A stretch of 64,000 nucleotides of DNA from contig NZ_JAIVAI010000001.1 of NCBI RefSeq assembly GCF_020171525.1, forward strand, positions 1,364,001-1,428,000. Reading direction: 5' to 3'. A program made the translations under genes and the position numbers. Numbering within the stretch: the stretch's first letter is position 1; every line of letters begins with the position of its first letter. This DNA comes from Halobacillus yeomjeoni (GTDB lineage: Bacteria > Bacillota > Bacilli > Bacillales > Halobacillaceae). A model generated the notes under the pieces. The model saw only the letters and a list, made by a program, of their open reading frames with translations. It ran no database searches and was not told where the DNA came from. Of the stretch, positions 34,301 through 42,565 are shown one piece after another.

Positions 34301-35072
34301 CTAAATCAGCATCAGCCGCCTCCCCGTACGTGTAAGGACCATCCGGCTCCCGAGTCAGGTCTAAAAACTTCCGGACTTCTACTTCCATCGCTTTCAGCTG
34401 GCTATGGACTTCCTGTTTCAATAAATTCAGCCATGGCAGGTCCTTTTCTCCCTGCACTTCCTCGACATCATACATGGATACCATTTCGTCCAGCCAAGCT
34501 TCCGGCCATGGGTTTTGTGTTGCGAATGTGTAAAGATCGAGGACGAGCTTCTCCACGTCCAGATCACTGCGGTCGCTGGAAAAACGGTCGACGACATCAA
34601 AGAAGCGTTCCTGCTCTCCGCCTTCTTTTCCATACCAGTCCTCGAACAAATCCTCCAATACTTCCTGCTGAATCAAATCGGATTCAATCGTATCCGCTAT
34701 CCGGAATCCCGGATCCAAATCCAGCATATAGGCATATCTCCTCACAACTTCCATACAAAATGAATGCAGAGTCGAAATCGAAGCGTTCTGCAGTAAGGAC
34801 AGCTGTTTTTTCAAGTGGTGTGAACCCGGGTTTTCATCGAGTGCTTCCGTAAGTGCTTGACCGACACGGTTCCTCATTTCCTGTGCAGCGGCATTGGTAA
34901 AAGTGACGACAAGCAAGGAATCGATATCGACAGGAGACTCCTTATGAAGCAGCTTTTGAATGATTCGTTCCACCAACACAGCCGTCTTCCCTGACCCTGC
35001 CGCTGCTGCTACTAAAATGTTTGAACCGTGGGAGTAGATCGCCCGTTGTTGTTCTTCCGTCCAACTTACCAT
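31353..35072 (-). CDS. addA: AddA, helicase-nuclease subunit of AddAB
   Basis: 1239 aa, full length. UvrD-type helicase with Walker A AAAGSGKTAVL (about residue 23), DEYQDTN (about 407), VVTFTNAAAQEMRNR, and MTIHKSKGLEFPVV (about 790); the C-terminal RecB-type nuclease has MILDYKSDTF near residue 1180. With AddB it resects double-strand ends to a Chi-like site and loads RecA, the Firmicutes counterpart of RecBCD. It overlaps addB by 7 bp and the downstream yisB frame slightly. Confidence 0.96.
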   Translation of the reverse strand: MVSWTEEQQRAIYSHGSNILVAAAAGSGKTAVLVERIIQKLLHKESPVDIDSLLVVTFTNAAAQEMRNRVGQALTEALDENPGSHHLKKQLSLLQNASISTLHSFCMEVVRRYAYMLDLDPGFRIADTIESDLIQQEVLEDLFEDWYGKEGGEQERFFDVVDRFSSDRSDLDVEKLVLDLYTFATQNPWPEAWLDEMVSMYDVEEVQGEKDLPWLNLLKQEVHSQLKAMEVEVRKFLDLTREPDGPYTYGEAADADLEMIQQAKGALEHSWEELQQFISGSKFATLSRKKMDCDDEKKERAKKIRDSYKKRWTEVRDEWFSRSLTSYLEDMQELHPVMEQLAVIVKDFKQRYEQLKKEKAIVDFSDLEHYCLQILLDETSTPEHPVPSKVAEGFHTQFSEVLIDEYQDTNLVQETLLRLLTDSEEAGHLFMVGDVKQSIYRFRHAEPSLFLNKYKAYGKEENEGERIDLARNFRSRKQVLDATNYIFRQVLDEEVGEMEYEKEAELIYSNKIYDELTSDEAEGELFLIDRESTEEETPEQEEYKDLEKAQLEARAYGKMIREWLGHGDQPPMQVVDKETGTKRSLQFRDIVILMRSMTWAPMIVEELKHQGIPVYAELSTGYFEAIEIKVMLSFLKVIDNPMQDIPLASVLKSPIVGLNEDELAKLRLSKKRVSYYEALKSYAHNDELGRKVQDFLGQLQSFRERARQGALSELIWDIYRETGYYDFVGGMPGGRQRQANLRALYDRARSYEATSFRGLFRFLRFIERIEERGDDLGAARALGEQEDVVRIMTIHKSKGLEFPVVILGAMDKQFNMMDLRNRYLLHKDYGFGSRYINPEKRLMFPTLAYHALKQAKRRELLAEEMRVLYVALTRAKEKLVMVGNVNSFEKKQEKWQSFADSPDWVLPPHERLEAKSYLDWVGPALVRHHHTDNLRGEIEVKTAEEIHNDESEWKVHIAHGREFALLEEREKHRDEELKKAVAEWVAVEEDAHDKDLVEKRLNYVYPHRKAAHSRAKQTVTEIKRQREVKDEYSSDQLLTPYRAPIVKRPRFMQQDKKMTAAEKGSAMHTVMQHIPMNKEMDPEEVEEFVEHLVLKEVMRREEADVIDFDAIAAFFQTSVGQLVLRAERIEREVPFSMTLPAHEVYKEWTAPTEERVFIQGVIDAMIPYEDGWMILDYKSDTFPEQYHSVEELMRERYGTQINLYSYALEKIWKEPVHRKCLYFFEGSYIVEVDEDGGNV

Positions 35073-38000
35073 GGAGAGTCCTCCTCTCTTTTTGTAATTT
35101 TGTCTAATATTTCTTCGTCTTTCATTTCCTGCAGCTTGCGATATTCATTCTCTTCTAAGCTCGGATCGAATTGACAGACAGAACGATACGGGCATAGATT
35201 ACAGGCGACCTGCTGCTTTTGTTGATAAGGGTCAAGTTTCACTTCCCCTTCCGTAATGGCTGTCCCGGCTTGACTCATCAAATCACGTATATAGCGGCTC
35301 AATTCTTGGAAACGACCTGCATCAGCCGTATGAGACCCCTTATAAAAACCACCCTTCGCCTTTAACCCTGCCGGGATGATCTGACTATGTCCTTTATCCA
35401 ATCCTGTATCCATCATTTGGACGATTCGTTCATTTTCCAATAACAGACCCTGCATTTTGAATTTCTTGAAGATCTCCTCTTCAATTTTTTCATCATCCAG
35501 CATCTGCTTACCGGAAATCATCGGGTTGTGGACATGGAAGTAAAGTACCCCCGCCGGAGCAGCCGGTGCCCCTAACCATTGCTCTGCATTGGATAGAACA
35601 ACATCCAAATAGGCAAGCATCTGTAAGGACAGCCCATAATAGACCTCCAGTAAACTGAGACCTTTTGCACTCGACTTATAATCGATAATCCGCAAAAACA
35701 AGTCATTTTCCGTCAAAGCTCTGTCTACTCGATCGATTCTTCCTCTAAGCATCAGTTCATAGCCGTTCGGCAGATCCAATGAGAGAGGAGGAAGCTTCGA
35801 ATCCTTTTCCATTCCAAAACCTAATTCCAACCCTATTGGGGAGAACTGACTTTTTCTTGCCTGCTCGCTGAGAACGAAGGCGGCGCGGGCAATGACTTGT
35901 TGAAGCTTCTTCTGGATATATTGATAACGATTCGAACTGCGCAAAATCTGATTTTGTAAAACCGGTGCCAGCTGATGGGTGGCTTTTTCTGCATAGCGAT
36001 CGGTTTCATTGCGATTCAATTGAGAAAAGTCGCGTCCTTCTGATTGGACCCATTCGGTAATTTGTTTCAAAGCTTCGTGGAATAATTGACCGATATCCGG
36101 CGCATCCAGTTTGTATGTCTTCCGCTCTTCAAGATTCAAACTGTGTCTCGCGAAATACTGGTAGGAACAACGGTGATATGTTTCCAACCGCGATACACTG
36201 GATTTCAACTGTTTATTGAACAACTGACCTGTTGTTTCTTTAGAAAGGGACGTCGGTTTATTTTGATAAAACAGACTTTGTAAGACGCGGTTCGTCAGGC
36301 CGGACGGTTCTTCATGAGTGATATACCAATTCAACACATTCCACCATACCGGTTCCATCTTATACCCTTTCAAGTACCTGGCAAGCTGAGAAGTCAATGC
36401 TGATCTCGTTTTAGCAGGGTTGGTAATGAACCTTGAAGCTTCATGAAGGTCATCAGGATCTTGTAAAAGCAGGTGCTCCTGACACGCCGGGAATAGTTCT
36501 TCAACTCTTTGAATGATTTGAGCGGGAATTTTGGACTTTCCTTCTTCATTGCTGAGCGGATAACTGATCCAAAGCCGGTCTTTTGCCATCGTCAACGCCA
36601 AGTAGACATAAAAACGGTCGTCCAATAATTGACGACTGCTGCCGTCGGCCAGCCGGAGCCCATGCTCTGCAAGCAACGAACGCTCCTGCTCAGAAATCAT
36701 CCCGTCACTTGGCGGCTTCATAGGCCACATCCCATCTGTCACTCCTAACAGGAATGAAACTTTGATTCCTGTCATTCTGGAACGGTCGACACTACCGACA
36801 ATGACATGGTCCATACTAGGCGGCACATGGGCAAAAGTCAGGGACTCGAGACCACTTTCTATCATGCTGCGAAAGACTTGGAGAGACATCTTTTCTTCTC
36901 CTGCCATTTCGACCATCTCATCAAGCAGCTGTAAAACGGCATCCCAAACCTGCTGCTGCTCACGCCCTCGTTCAATTTCGCCATCCTCGTCATAACGGTC
37001 TCTCCATTTTTCTAACTGTTGAGGAACACGAAGCTGCTCAAGCCACAGATAGATGGATCGAGAACGCTCTTCAATTGTATCGGCAGCCCGTAATTCACTG
37101 TCGAACGTCTCCATAGCCGCCCTTACCTGGCTTCGGTATGCATTGATCCGTATCTGCTTTTGTTTTTCCTCATCCGTCTGTGAAGCCTGCTCAAAACCTC
37201 TGAATCGTTGATAAATCCAGTCCTCATCAGAAAACCATTGACTTCTTGAACGGACCCCATACTCAAGGACATAGTTTTCCAGTTCATCAATCGCGTCTTC
37301 AGTCAAAGGAAATTCAGAGTCGGTCGTAGGAATAAACCCTGTTTTCAGTAATCGGAAGACGGCATCATAACGGAAGTTCCCTTCAATCACATCCAACGCC
37401 GACCTGATCAATTCAATCATCGGATGGTTCAGCATCGTCCGCTTCTCATCAATAAAGACAGGGATATCATAGTCATCGAATAAAGTATCTATCAAACTGT
37501 GATAAACCTCCGGCTCACGCATTAAAATGGCCATGTCTTTAAAGCGGTAACCTTCTTCGCGGACCAATCTCAATATTTCCTGAGCGGCTCCCTCGACCTC
37601 GGCTCTCGGGTGTACTGCTTCTGATATTTGAATCGGCGCATCTCCTTCGAATGGCGGTGCTGGTCGTTCGTCAAAATACTGTTCCAAATGCTTGAAAGCA
37701 GGCCGCTCCTTCAGTCGTCCATTTTCATGGTCAAGAATTTCGACACTTTCAACAGATGTCCCTGCTTCGGCAGCCACCTGTTTCAAATACAGAAACGTTT
37801 CTTTCGTTTCATGGAACAAATCAAGCTCCGGGTTCGTTTCATCTTCCGGAGGCTCTGTCGTCAATGTCACATGGACGGTCTTCACTTTTTTCAGCAATGC
37901 TTCAATGACGGTATACTCCTGCGGTGTAAAGCTGTGGAAGCCGTCGATATATATTTCAGCACCTTCTAAAAATGAAGCCTCCGGGATTTTGTCCGCCAAC

Positions 38001-38572
38001 AATTGCAGCTGATCCTCACTATCTATGTATTGCTCCCTGAGCGCATCCACCAAGCGGTCATAAATGTAAGACAAATCTTCAAGCTTATCCCTCAGCCCCT
38101 GTTCCTGACTCGTCGTGTGCGTATACTGGTCAATGGCAGCCATTTGCTGGTGAAGATCTTCCGGCATGATCCGGTAACGCTTGAACTCTGTAATCATCCC
38201 TTCCAATTGTTCAATGAACCCTTGTTTTTCGACTGCTTTCTGAAAAACACTCCAATCCGATGTCCGTTCTTCTACAATCTTTCTCAACATCATCTGGACC
38301 CCTGTAGAAGTGATGAATTTCTTCGTTCCTCCACCGGTTTCCTGGAGCACTCTCCATGCCAGACGTGAAAAACTGAACACTTGTGCACGAATCGATCCTT
38401 CCAACCCTTGACGTTTCAAAAGCGCATATTCTTGTTGAAAAGTCATTTGATCCGGCACAATATATAACAGTGCGGGCCCTCTTGGATCTGCTTTCAACTT
38501 CGTCTCAAGTTCTTCTAAGCAGCGGGTGCTCTTTCCTGCCCCTGAGCGCCCTGCCATCAATCGCATCCCCAT
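35066..38572 (-). CDS. addB: AddB, helicase-nuclease subunit of AddAB
   Basis: 1168 aa. N-terminal P-loop GRSGAGKSTRCL (about residues 8-19); nuclease motif LRIIDYKSS near residue 963; iron-sulfur ligands are one Cys in TYHRCSYQYF (about residue 800) and three in ACNLCPYRSVC (about 1120-1130), so the 4Fe-4S cluster is intact. It forms the AddAB complex with the overlapping addA product. MITE copy 4 is inserted about 65 bp upstream of its start, between addB and the signal peptidase gene, and may separate them transcriptionally. Confidence 0.96.
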   Translation of the reverse strand: MGMRLMAGRSGAGKSTRCLEELETKLKADPRGPALLYIVPDQMTFQQEYALLKRQGLEGSIRAQVFSFSRLAWRVLQETGGGTKKFITSTGVQMMLRKIVEERTSDWSVFQKAVEKQGFIEQLEGMITEFKRYRIMPEDLHQQMAAIDQYTHTTSQEQGLRDKLEDLSYIYDRLVDALREQYIDSEDQLQLLADKIPEASFLEGAEIYIDGFHSFTPQEYTVIEALLKKVKTVHVTLTTEPPEDETNPELDLFHETKETFLYLKQVAAEAGTSVESVEILDHENGRLKERPAFKHLEQYFDERPAPPFEGDAPIQISEAVHPRAEVEGAAQEILRLVREEGYRFKDMAILMREPEVYHSLIDTLFDDYDIPVFIDEKRTMLNHPMIELIRSALDVIEGNFRYDAVFRLLKTGFIPTTDSEFPLTEDAIDELENYVLEYGVRSRSQWFSDEDWIYQRFRGFEQASQTDEEKQKQIRINAYRSQVRAAMETFDSELRAADTIEERSRSIYLWLEQLRVPQQLEKWRDRYDEDGEIERGREQQQVWDAVLQLLDEMVEMAGEEKMSLQVFRSMIESGLESLTFAHVPPSMDHVIVGSVDRSRMTGIKVSFLLGVTDGMWPMKPPSDGMISEQERSLLAEHGLRLADGSSRQLLDDRFYVYLALTMAKDRLWISYPLSNEEGKSKIPAQIIQRVEELFPACQEHLLLQDPDDLHEASRFITNPAKTRSALTSQLARYLKGYKMEPVWWNVLNWYITHEEPSGLTNRVLQSLFYQNKPTSLSKETTGQLFNKQLKSSVSRLETYHRCSYQYFARHSLNLEERKTYKLDAPDIGQLFHEALKQITEWVQSEGRDFSQLNRNETDRYAEKATHQLAPVLQNQILRSSNRYQYIQKKLQQVIARAAFVLSEQARKSQFSPIGLELGFGMEKDSKLPPLSLDLPNGYELMLRGRIDRVDRALTENDLFLRIIDYKSSAKGLSLLEVYYGLSLQMLAYLDVVLSNAEQWLGAPAAPAGVLYFHVHNPMISGKQMLDDEKIEEEIFKKFKMQGLLLENERIVQMMDTGLDKGHSQIIPAGLKAKGGFYKGSHTADAGRFQELSRYIRDLMSQAGTAITEGEVKLDPYQQKQQVACNLCPYRSVCQFDPSLEENEYRKLQEMKDEEILDKITKREEDSPW

Positions 38573-38637
38573 AACTTCCGCTCCTTCCTGTGTATCTTCA
38601 TTGTCTCCATTTTATCATTTATTGTTAGGCTCTGTTA

Positions 38638-38800
38638 TTGCTTGGTGTTGTTATTTCATCTGGAACCTTGTATCCGCTCTTTCTGTCTGGAAATTTGTAT
38701 GAGGCAGCCTTTTAGAATGACTCCCTTTCCGTGCCCCTGATTCCAGAGGGGGACTATTTAGTATTCGTTTAAAATATCAACAACAGACTTTAACAGAGCC
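38638..38800 (+). repeat. MITE copy 4, internal-deletion derivative (163 bp)
   Basis: Ends GGCTCTGTTA / TAACAGAGCC. Flanked by TATTGTTA (38630-38637) and TTTTGTTA (38801-38808), a 7/8 target duplication. It keeps the left end through half of module A (GGCAGCCTTTTAGAATG) and then jumps to the right end, losing module B. Confidence 0.88.
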
Positions 38801-38867
38801 TTTTGTTAAAGTCGTCGGCTTTCCTATGTTTTTACTTCTCACCAATCAGCCAAGTGCATACACAACT

Positions 38868-38892
38868 AAAAAAACCGCCCAACCAGGACGGT
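38868..38892 (-). terminator. Terminator of the signal peptidase gene
   Basis: Minus-strand ACCGTCC - TGGTT - GGGCGGT followed by seven T. It implies that sipV and addB are separate transcripts here. Confidence 0.75.
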
Positions 38893-38937
38893 AAGTATGT
38901 TTATCAATGGATCGGCTTATTCTTTGTTGATTCCTTC

Positions 38938-39477
38938 TTAGAATTGCAGGTTCATCTGCGAAAACGGCCAGTAACGCACATCTACTTTACCAACCACTGT
39001 ATCCATTTTCACAAAACCGAAATACCGGCTGTCCAGGCTATCCCTGCGATTATCCCCCATAACGAACAAATGTCCCTCCGGAACTCTCTTTTTCCCTGTT
39101 ACAGCTTCTAAACTAAAGTCATTCGTAAATGGGAGGCCGTCGTTGGGCCGCAAAGCATCCAGATAATATTCAGGGACGAACTCCCCGTTGATGAACAATT
39201 GGTCTTCCTTCACTTCTATCCGGTCGCCGGGTACTCCGATTACCCTTTTCACGTAATCTTCTTCTTTATTGGCATGAAAGACGATGACATCATGTCTGCT
39301 GATGTTCTGCCAGTCATAGATGATCTTATTTACCATAAGCAGATTCCCATCATACAGGGTGGGTTCCATAGACTCTCCTTCTACGATATAGCTTGCGAAT
39401 AAATAAGATCGGAATACAAAAGCAAGAAGCAGGGCCAGAACAATGGTGCGGATTGCTCTTTTATATTTTTTCTTCAT
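38938..39477 (-). CDS. sipV: Type I signal peptidase (SipV-position)
   Basis: 179 aa. One N-terminal membrane helix (about 9-28), then the catalytic Ser in VEGESMEPTL (about residue 36) and Lys in DYVKRVIGVPGD (about 76), with MGDNRRDSLDSRYFG near residue 142: the complete Ser/Lys dyad of a small Gram-positive SPase I. It removes signal peptides from exported proteins on the outer face of the membrane. Its position next to yhjE and addB matches B. subtilis sipV. Confidence 0.92.
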   Translation of the reverse strand: MKKKYKRAIRTIVLALLLAFVFRSYLFASYIVEGESMEPTLYDGNLLMVNKIIYDWQNISRHDVIVFHANKEEDYVKRVIGVPGDRIEVKEDQLFINGEFVPEYYLDALRPNDGLPFTNDFSLEAVTGKKRVPEGHLFVMGDNRRDSLDSRYFGFVKMDTVVGKVDVRYWPFSQMNLQF

Positions 39478-39531
39478 GGTTTAATCCTCCAGGTGTCATT
39501 CTACCCATATTTTACCCCTTCTGGATTAAAC

Positions 39532-40140
39532 TTAATCACCGGTATAAGCCTTCTGCTCCGCCTTTCGCTGGATTCGCTTCTCTATGTATTTTCCGATCAC
39601 CCAAAACAGCAGAATACACACACCCACGACGATCGTTTTAACGGGATTTTGTGCGAACGATGCGATACTGCTGCCGACGTAAGCAATAGTGAAAATCATG
39701 ACAGACTTTCCTAATAAAACAGCCAGTATGAATTGCTGACGATTCACTTTTGAAAGACCAGCCACAATGTTGATGATCGCCGAAGGAGAAAACGGGAAGC
39801 ACATCAGTAAAAACAAAGGTCCGAATCCATGCTCCTCGACCCATGTCATGACGCGCTTCACTTGTCTTTGTTTAGTGATGAACTTGAAAAAGCGTTTATC
39901 CCCTAATTTACGAATAATCATGAAGACGCTGATGGCCCCGATCACCGCTCCAAGCCAAGAATAAAAAAATCCTTTCAGTAAACCATAGACCACTGAGTTG
40001 GCGAGTACAAAAACCACTAATGGAAGGATAGGTAGAAATGCTTCCAACAGGGGTAGAAGTATACCCGGAAGTGGTCCAAAACTTTCAAGCTGTTCTAGTT
40101 GGTGAATGATATAGTCAAACAATTGATCATTTTCAGCCAT
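39532..40140 (-). CDS. yhjE: YhjE, TVP38/TMEM64 (DedA-like) membrane protein
   Basis: 202 aa with about five to six membrane segments and the family pattern in LGAVIGAISVFMIIRKLGDK and FGPLFLLMCFPFSPSAIINIVAG. TVP38/TMEM64 proteins are implicated in lipid scrambling or transport. The ATG at 40140 follows GGAGGAG; a longer in-frame start (40179) has no ribosome site. It precedes sipV on the same strand as in B. subtilis. Confidence 0.9.
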   Translation of the reverse strand: MAENDQLFDYIIHQLEQLESFGPLPGILLPLLEAFLPILPLVVFVLANSVVYGLLKGFFYSWLGAVIGAISVFMIIRKLGDKRFFKFITKQRQVKRVMTWVEEHGFGPLFLLMCFPFSPSAIINIVAGLSKVNRQQFILAVLLGKSVMIFTIAYVGSSIASFAQNPVKTIVVGVCILLFWVIGKYIEKRIQRKAEQKAYTGD

Positions 40141-40344
40141 TCTCCTCCAACGATCGATTGTTACAGAAAATAAGTACATAAGTCGGCGCTTCTCCTTGTT
40201 TACACGAGTGATACGTGCAGCCTTTTCCCTTTATTTTATACGAAAGACGACTTCCTGCATACCTTTAGACTGGAACAAAGGAATATCATCTTCATTTCCA
40301 ATTTCATCCCTTTCGAAAATTCACTTGCATAAACAGGAGAGATC

Positions 40345-40377
40345 CGTGGTATAATACAAAATAAGAACAGATGTTCG
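40345..40377 (+). promoter_or_regulatory. yhjD promoter with LexA (SOS) box
   Basis: Extended -10 TG-G-TATAAT (40347-40355) with the start expected near 40362. Immediately after is AGAACAGATGTTCG (40364-40377), which keeps the GAAC-N4-GTTC core of the B. subtilis LexA box and differs from CGAACATATGTTCG at two positions. LexA bound here would block initiation. Confidence 0.65.
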
Positions 40378-40395
40378 TATTTGGAGGAGAATAGC

Positions 40396-40812
40396 ATGAG
40401 GTATTTAAAACAGAAAGAACTTGACCTGGCTTCCCGCTATTTATTTTTATCCATGGCTATCGCCGTCATTAAACAAGATCGAAAACACTTCGAACAGGGA
40501 AAATTCAAAATTAAAGAGCCTTATATGGAACTGTTGGGGAAAATGGAGCTTGAAGCGAGGGAAGAAAGGAAGCAGCTGCGACATCAAATGGACCAGCAAA
40601 ACTTACAAGTCGTTGAATCAGGCAGAAACGACTCTTTCACTTCTTTTTTGTTTTTGGCCCATGGGTACGAAGAAAAAAGAAATTACTTTAATCCGGCCAT
40701 TCGGAAAAAAGTCGAAAATATTCTTTTTGAGCTTATGAAAAAGTCTCAGCAATCAGCTCATGGCGGGCATCATGAGAAACTGGCGATGAGTTCAGACGAT
40801 CCTCGAGGATGA
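40396..40812 (+). CDS. yhjD: YhjD-like protein, probable SOS gene
   Basis: 138 aa, soluble and helical (MRYLKQKELDLASRYLFLSM start; FKIKEPYMELLGKMELEAREE). It is divergent from yhjE as yhjD is in B. subtilis. ATG at 40396 follows GGAGGAG. A LexA-type box overlaps its transcription start, consistent with DNA-damage induction. Its last 80 bp overlap the comK 3' end on the opposite strand. Function unknown. Confidence 0.82.
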   Translation: MRYLKQKELDLASRYLFLSMAIAVIKQDRKHFEQGKFKIKEPYMELLGKMELEAREERKQLRHQMDQQNLQVVESGRNDSFTSFLFLAHGYEEKRNYFNPAIRKKVENILFELMKKSQQSAHGGHHEKLAMSSDDPRG

Positions 40813-41260
40813 CCCGGAAATGTGCAGTTCTTTGTACTTGATTTGCAAACATTCCCACAGATACAGGAATATTGATTGAAGTGCCATTGGAAAACTTTAA
40901 AGACGTCGTGTGGTCGGGTTCACCTTTAAATGAGCGGATGTATTTGTGAGCGATCCAGGAGCATTCTTTACGTTTGGGGGAAATGATCGGAAAGAAATAA
41001 ATACCCATAGCTTCCGAAATAACAATCGGAGGTTTGTGAGTGTAGCTCGTCACCTGCTTTGTGCCTAAGAGGCGCCCTTCTAGACTACTGGCAAAATACC
41101 GGCAGGAATCATCAACAATCTGGCTTGGCCACTTTGCAACCTCGAAAGAACCATTCTTTTCAAAGGCTTGTGTAACCACTTGTCCACGTTCATCGTATTT
41201 AGCAATGAGCGCCATCGTCTGCGGGTTGATTTCGTATTCTGTTTTACAAACTTCTTCCAT
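40733..41260 (-). CDS. comK: Competence transcription factor ComK
   Basis: 175 aa. Strong ComK core: QIVDDSCRYFASSLEGR, SYTHKPPIVI, IYFFPIISPKRKECSWI, KFSNGTSINIPVS and FANQVQRTAHFRV. ComK binds AT boxes (AAAA-N5-TTTT) and switches on DNA-uptake and recombination genes. It is about 15 residues shorter than the B. subtilis protein (192 aa) at the C-terminus and lacks its basic helical tail, which may affect tetramer formation or proteolysis control. I see no clear AT-box pair in the 297-bp upstream region. Its 3' end overlaps yhjD convergently. Confidence 0.92.
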   Translation of the reverse strand: MEEVCKTEYEINPQTMALIAKYDERGQVVTQAFEKNGSFEVAKWPSQIVDDSCRYFASSLEGRLLGTKQVTSYTHKPPIVISEAMGIYFFPIISPKRKECSWIAHKYIRSFKGEPDHTTSLKFSNGTSINIPVSVGMFANQVQRTAHFRVILEDRLNSSPVSHDARHELIAETFS

Positions 41261-41557
41261 CCATTCAACATCCCTTCAATTCAATTTGCGGCAGTTCAAA
41301 GGAACTAGCCGCCATCTTTTTAAATTTACCAAAACATCTCTGAAAAGTCTAAACATTCTTAATAAATGTGCAAAATATTCCACTCTGATATACTACAGTT
41401 AAGATTGACCCTTCTCATTTCCAATACACTCATCACCATCTTTTCTTTCCTTACGACCAAAATCAGGATTAAGAAGTGTAAAGAAATCAAGTTCGGGTTC
41501 AATGACAGGATTTTCTTTCAATAGAAACACCCCCATTCTATTAAGGAGGAATGAAGC

Positions 41558-42010
41558 ATGTGGAAACGCAGCAAAAAACAATCGAACGAACCATTGGAAG
41601 TCAAAGACCTCTCCATCCATGATGTCCGTAAAGCCATCCACGCTTTTGCGGATCAAAAGCAGCACGACGTCCCTTTGAGTGTACTGATCAACGAAGATTT
41701 GACGCTGGACTATGACCTTCTCTCCCCATTTCTCCACGCAAAACCTGAGAAAAAGTTTTATATGTCTCGGGAAACCTATGAGTTATTCGAAGAAAAGGAT
41801 CATGAATTAGCCCGGGAGATCGACACCGTTCAAAGAGCAGTCGATGAATACATCAAGCAGGCTGAGGAGCTGCCTGTCATAGAAACCGATCCATACCGCC
41901 GGATAAATTATTATAAGCTTGAAAAGCTGGATTTGTTACATGAACGCCCGGAAAGAGACTATTACCTGACACGTGAAGAAAACATGATCACTTATCGGAA
42001 GCCTAAATGA
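41558..42010 (+). CDS. DUF3939-like hypothetical protein
   Basis: 150 aa, hydrophilic. Two internally similar blocks are visible: YMSRETYELFEEKDHE and YYLTREENMITYRK, each ending a helical segment (residues about 15-95 and 95-148). I tentatively place it in DUF3939, a family of Bacillaceae proteins of unknown function. ATG at 41558 has AAGGAGG nine nt upstream. It is divergent from comK. Confidence 0.7.
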   Translation: MWKRSKKQSNEPLEVKDLSIHDVRKAIHAFADQKQHDVPLSVLINEDLTLDYDLLSPFLHAKPEKKFYMSRETYELFEEKDHELAREIDTVQRAVDEYIKQAEELPVIETDPYRRINYYKLEKLDLLHERPERDYYLTREENMITYRKPK

Positions 42011-42565
42011 AGAGTGAAAGGATCTTAACGAGGAAACGAAAATAAAAAAAGAGCCAATGCTCATCGGAGCATTGGCCAAAAAGAGACGACTGGTTAACTT
42101 TTGAGTGAGGGAATTAATCGTTTGAAAAAGACTCTTCCAATGAAAAGCTTTTTCATACAATAACACTCATCAGTAATGAAAATTACTGACCTATTTATGA
42201 TAACCAAACCATAAATAGTATGAGATCAATAAGCATCACCGCTTATCTATTTACTATTTTAGTATATTCACATAATGAATTCACCGAAAAGTCATTGCGG
42301 AAGACCGCAAGCGCTTGCGCAATTGTTAGTATCTTACAACACCCATCCTCTCTATTCCCCATCTCACGGTTTTAGAAGAAGCTTCTGATTATCAAGAACC
42401 TTTTAAGTGTCTCAAATAAAGGCATTTTTTTTAAAATCAATATAAAAGTGGTGGCTGACCTGCCATTTGAACTGCGACTTTCCGCACAAAACATTGCGTA
42501 CCTCCACAAGAAAAAACACCTCCAGCTTTTATCAAGCCAAAGGTGAATAGTGTTCCATTTAATTT
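42011..42565. other. 555-bp gene-poor interval with hairpins
   Basis: No substantial ORF. Present are a minus-strand terminator (42043-42080), a possible 20-codon minus-strand ORF (42094-42156), a set of perfect hairpins (TCAGTAAT/ATTACTGA at 42169-42188; TATTTATG/CATAAATA about 42193-42218; AATAAGC/GCTTATT about 42228-42250) and a 14-bp cre-like palindrome CGCAAGCGCTTGCG at 42306-42319. The part from 42330 to 42560 shows nothing I can assign. Confidence 0.6.
42043..42080 (-). terminator. Minus-strand terminator without an assigned gene
   Basis: On the minus strand GGCCAATGCTC - CGAT - GAGCATTGGC followed by TCTTTTTTT. The nearest upstream annotated minus-strand gene ends 485 bp away, so it probably serves a short RNA or peptide gene in the interval. 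Confidence 0.8.

Noticed and set aside
40901-41557. ComK AT boxes in the comK upstream region
   Set aside because: No AAAA-N5-TTTT pair with proper spacing was found, only scattered A and T runs.
41399-41737. 112-codon minus-strand ORF opposite the DUF3939-like gene
   Set aside because: The plus-strand frame has a strong ribosome site and a coherent acidic protein; the reverse frame is a shadow.
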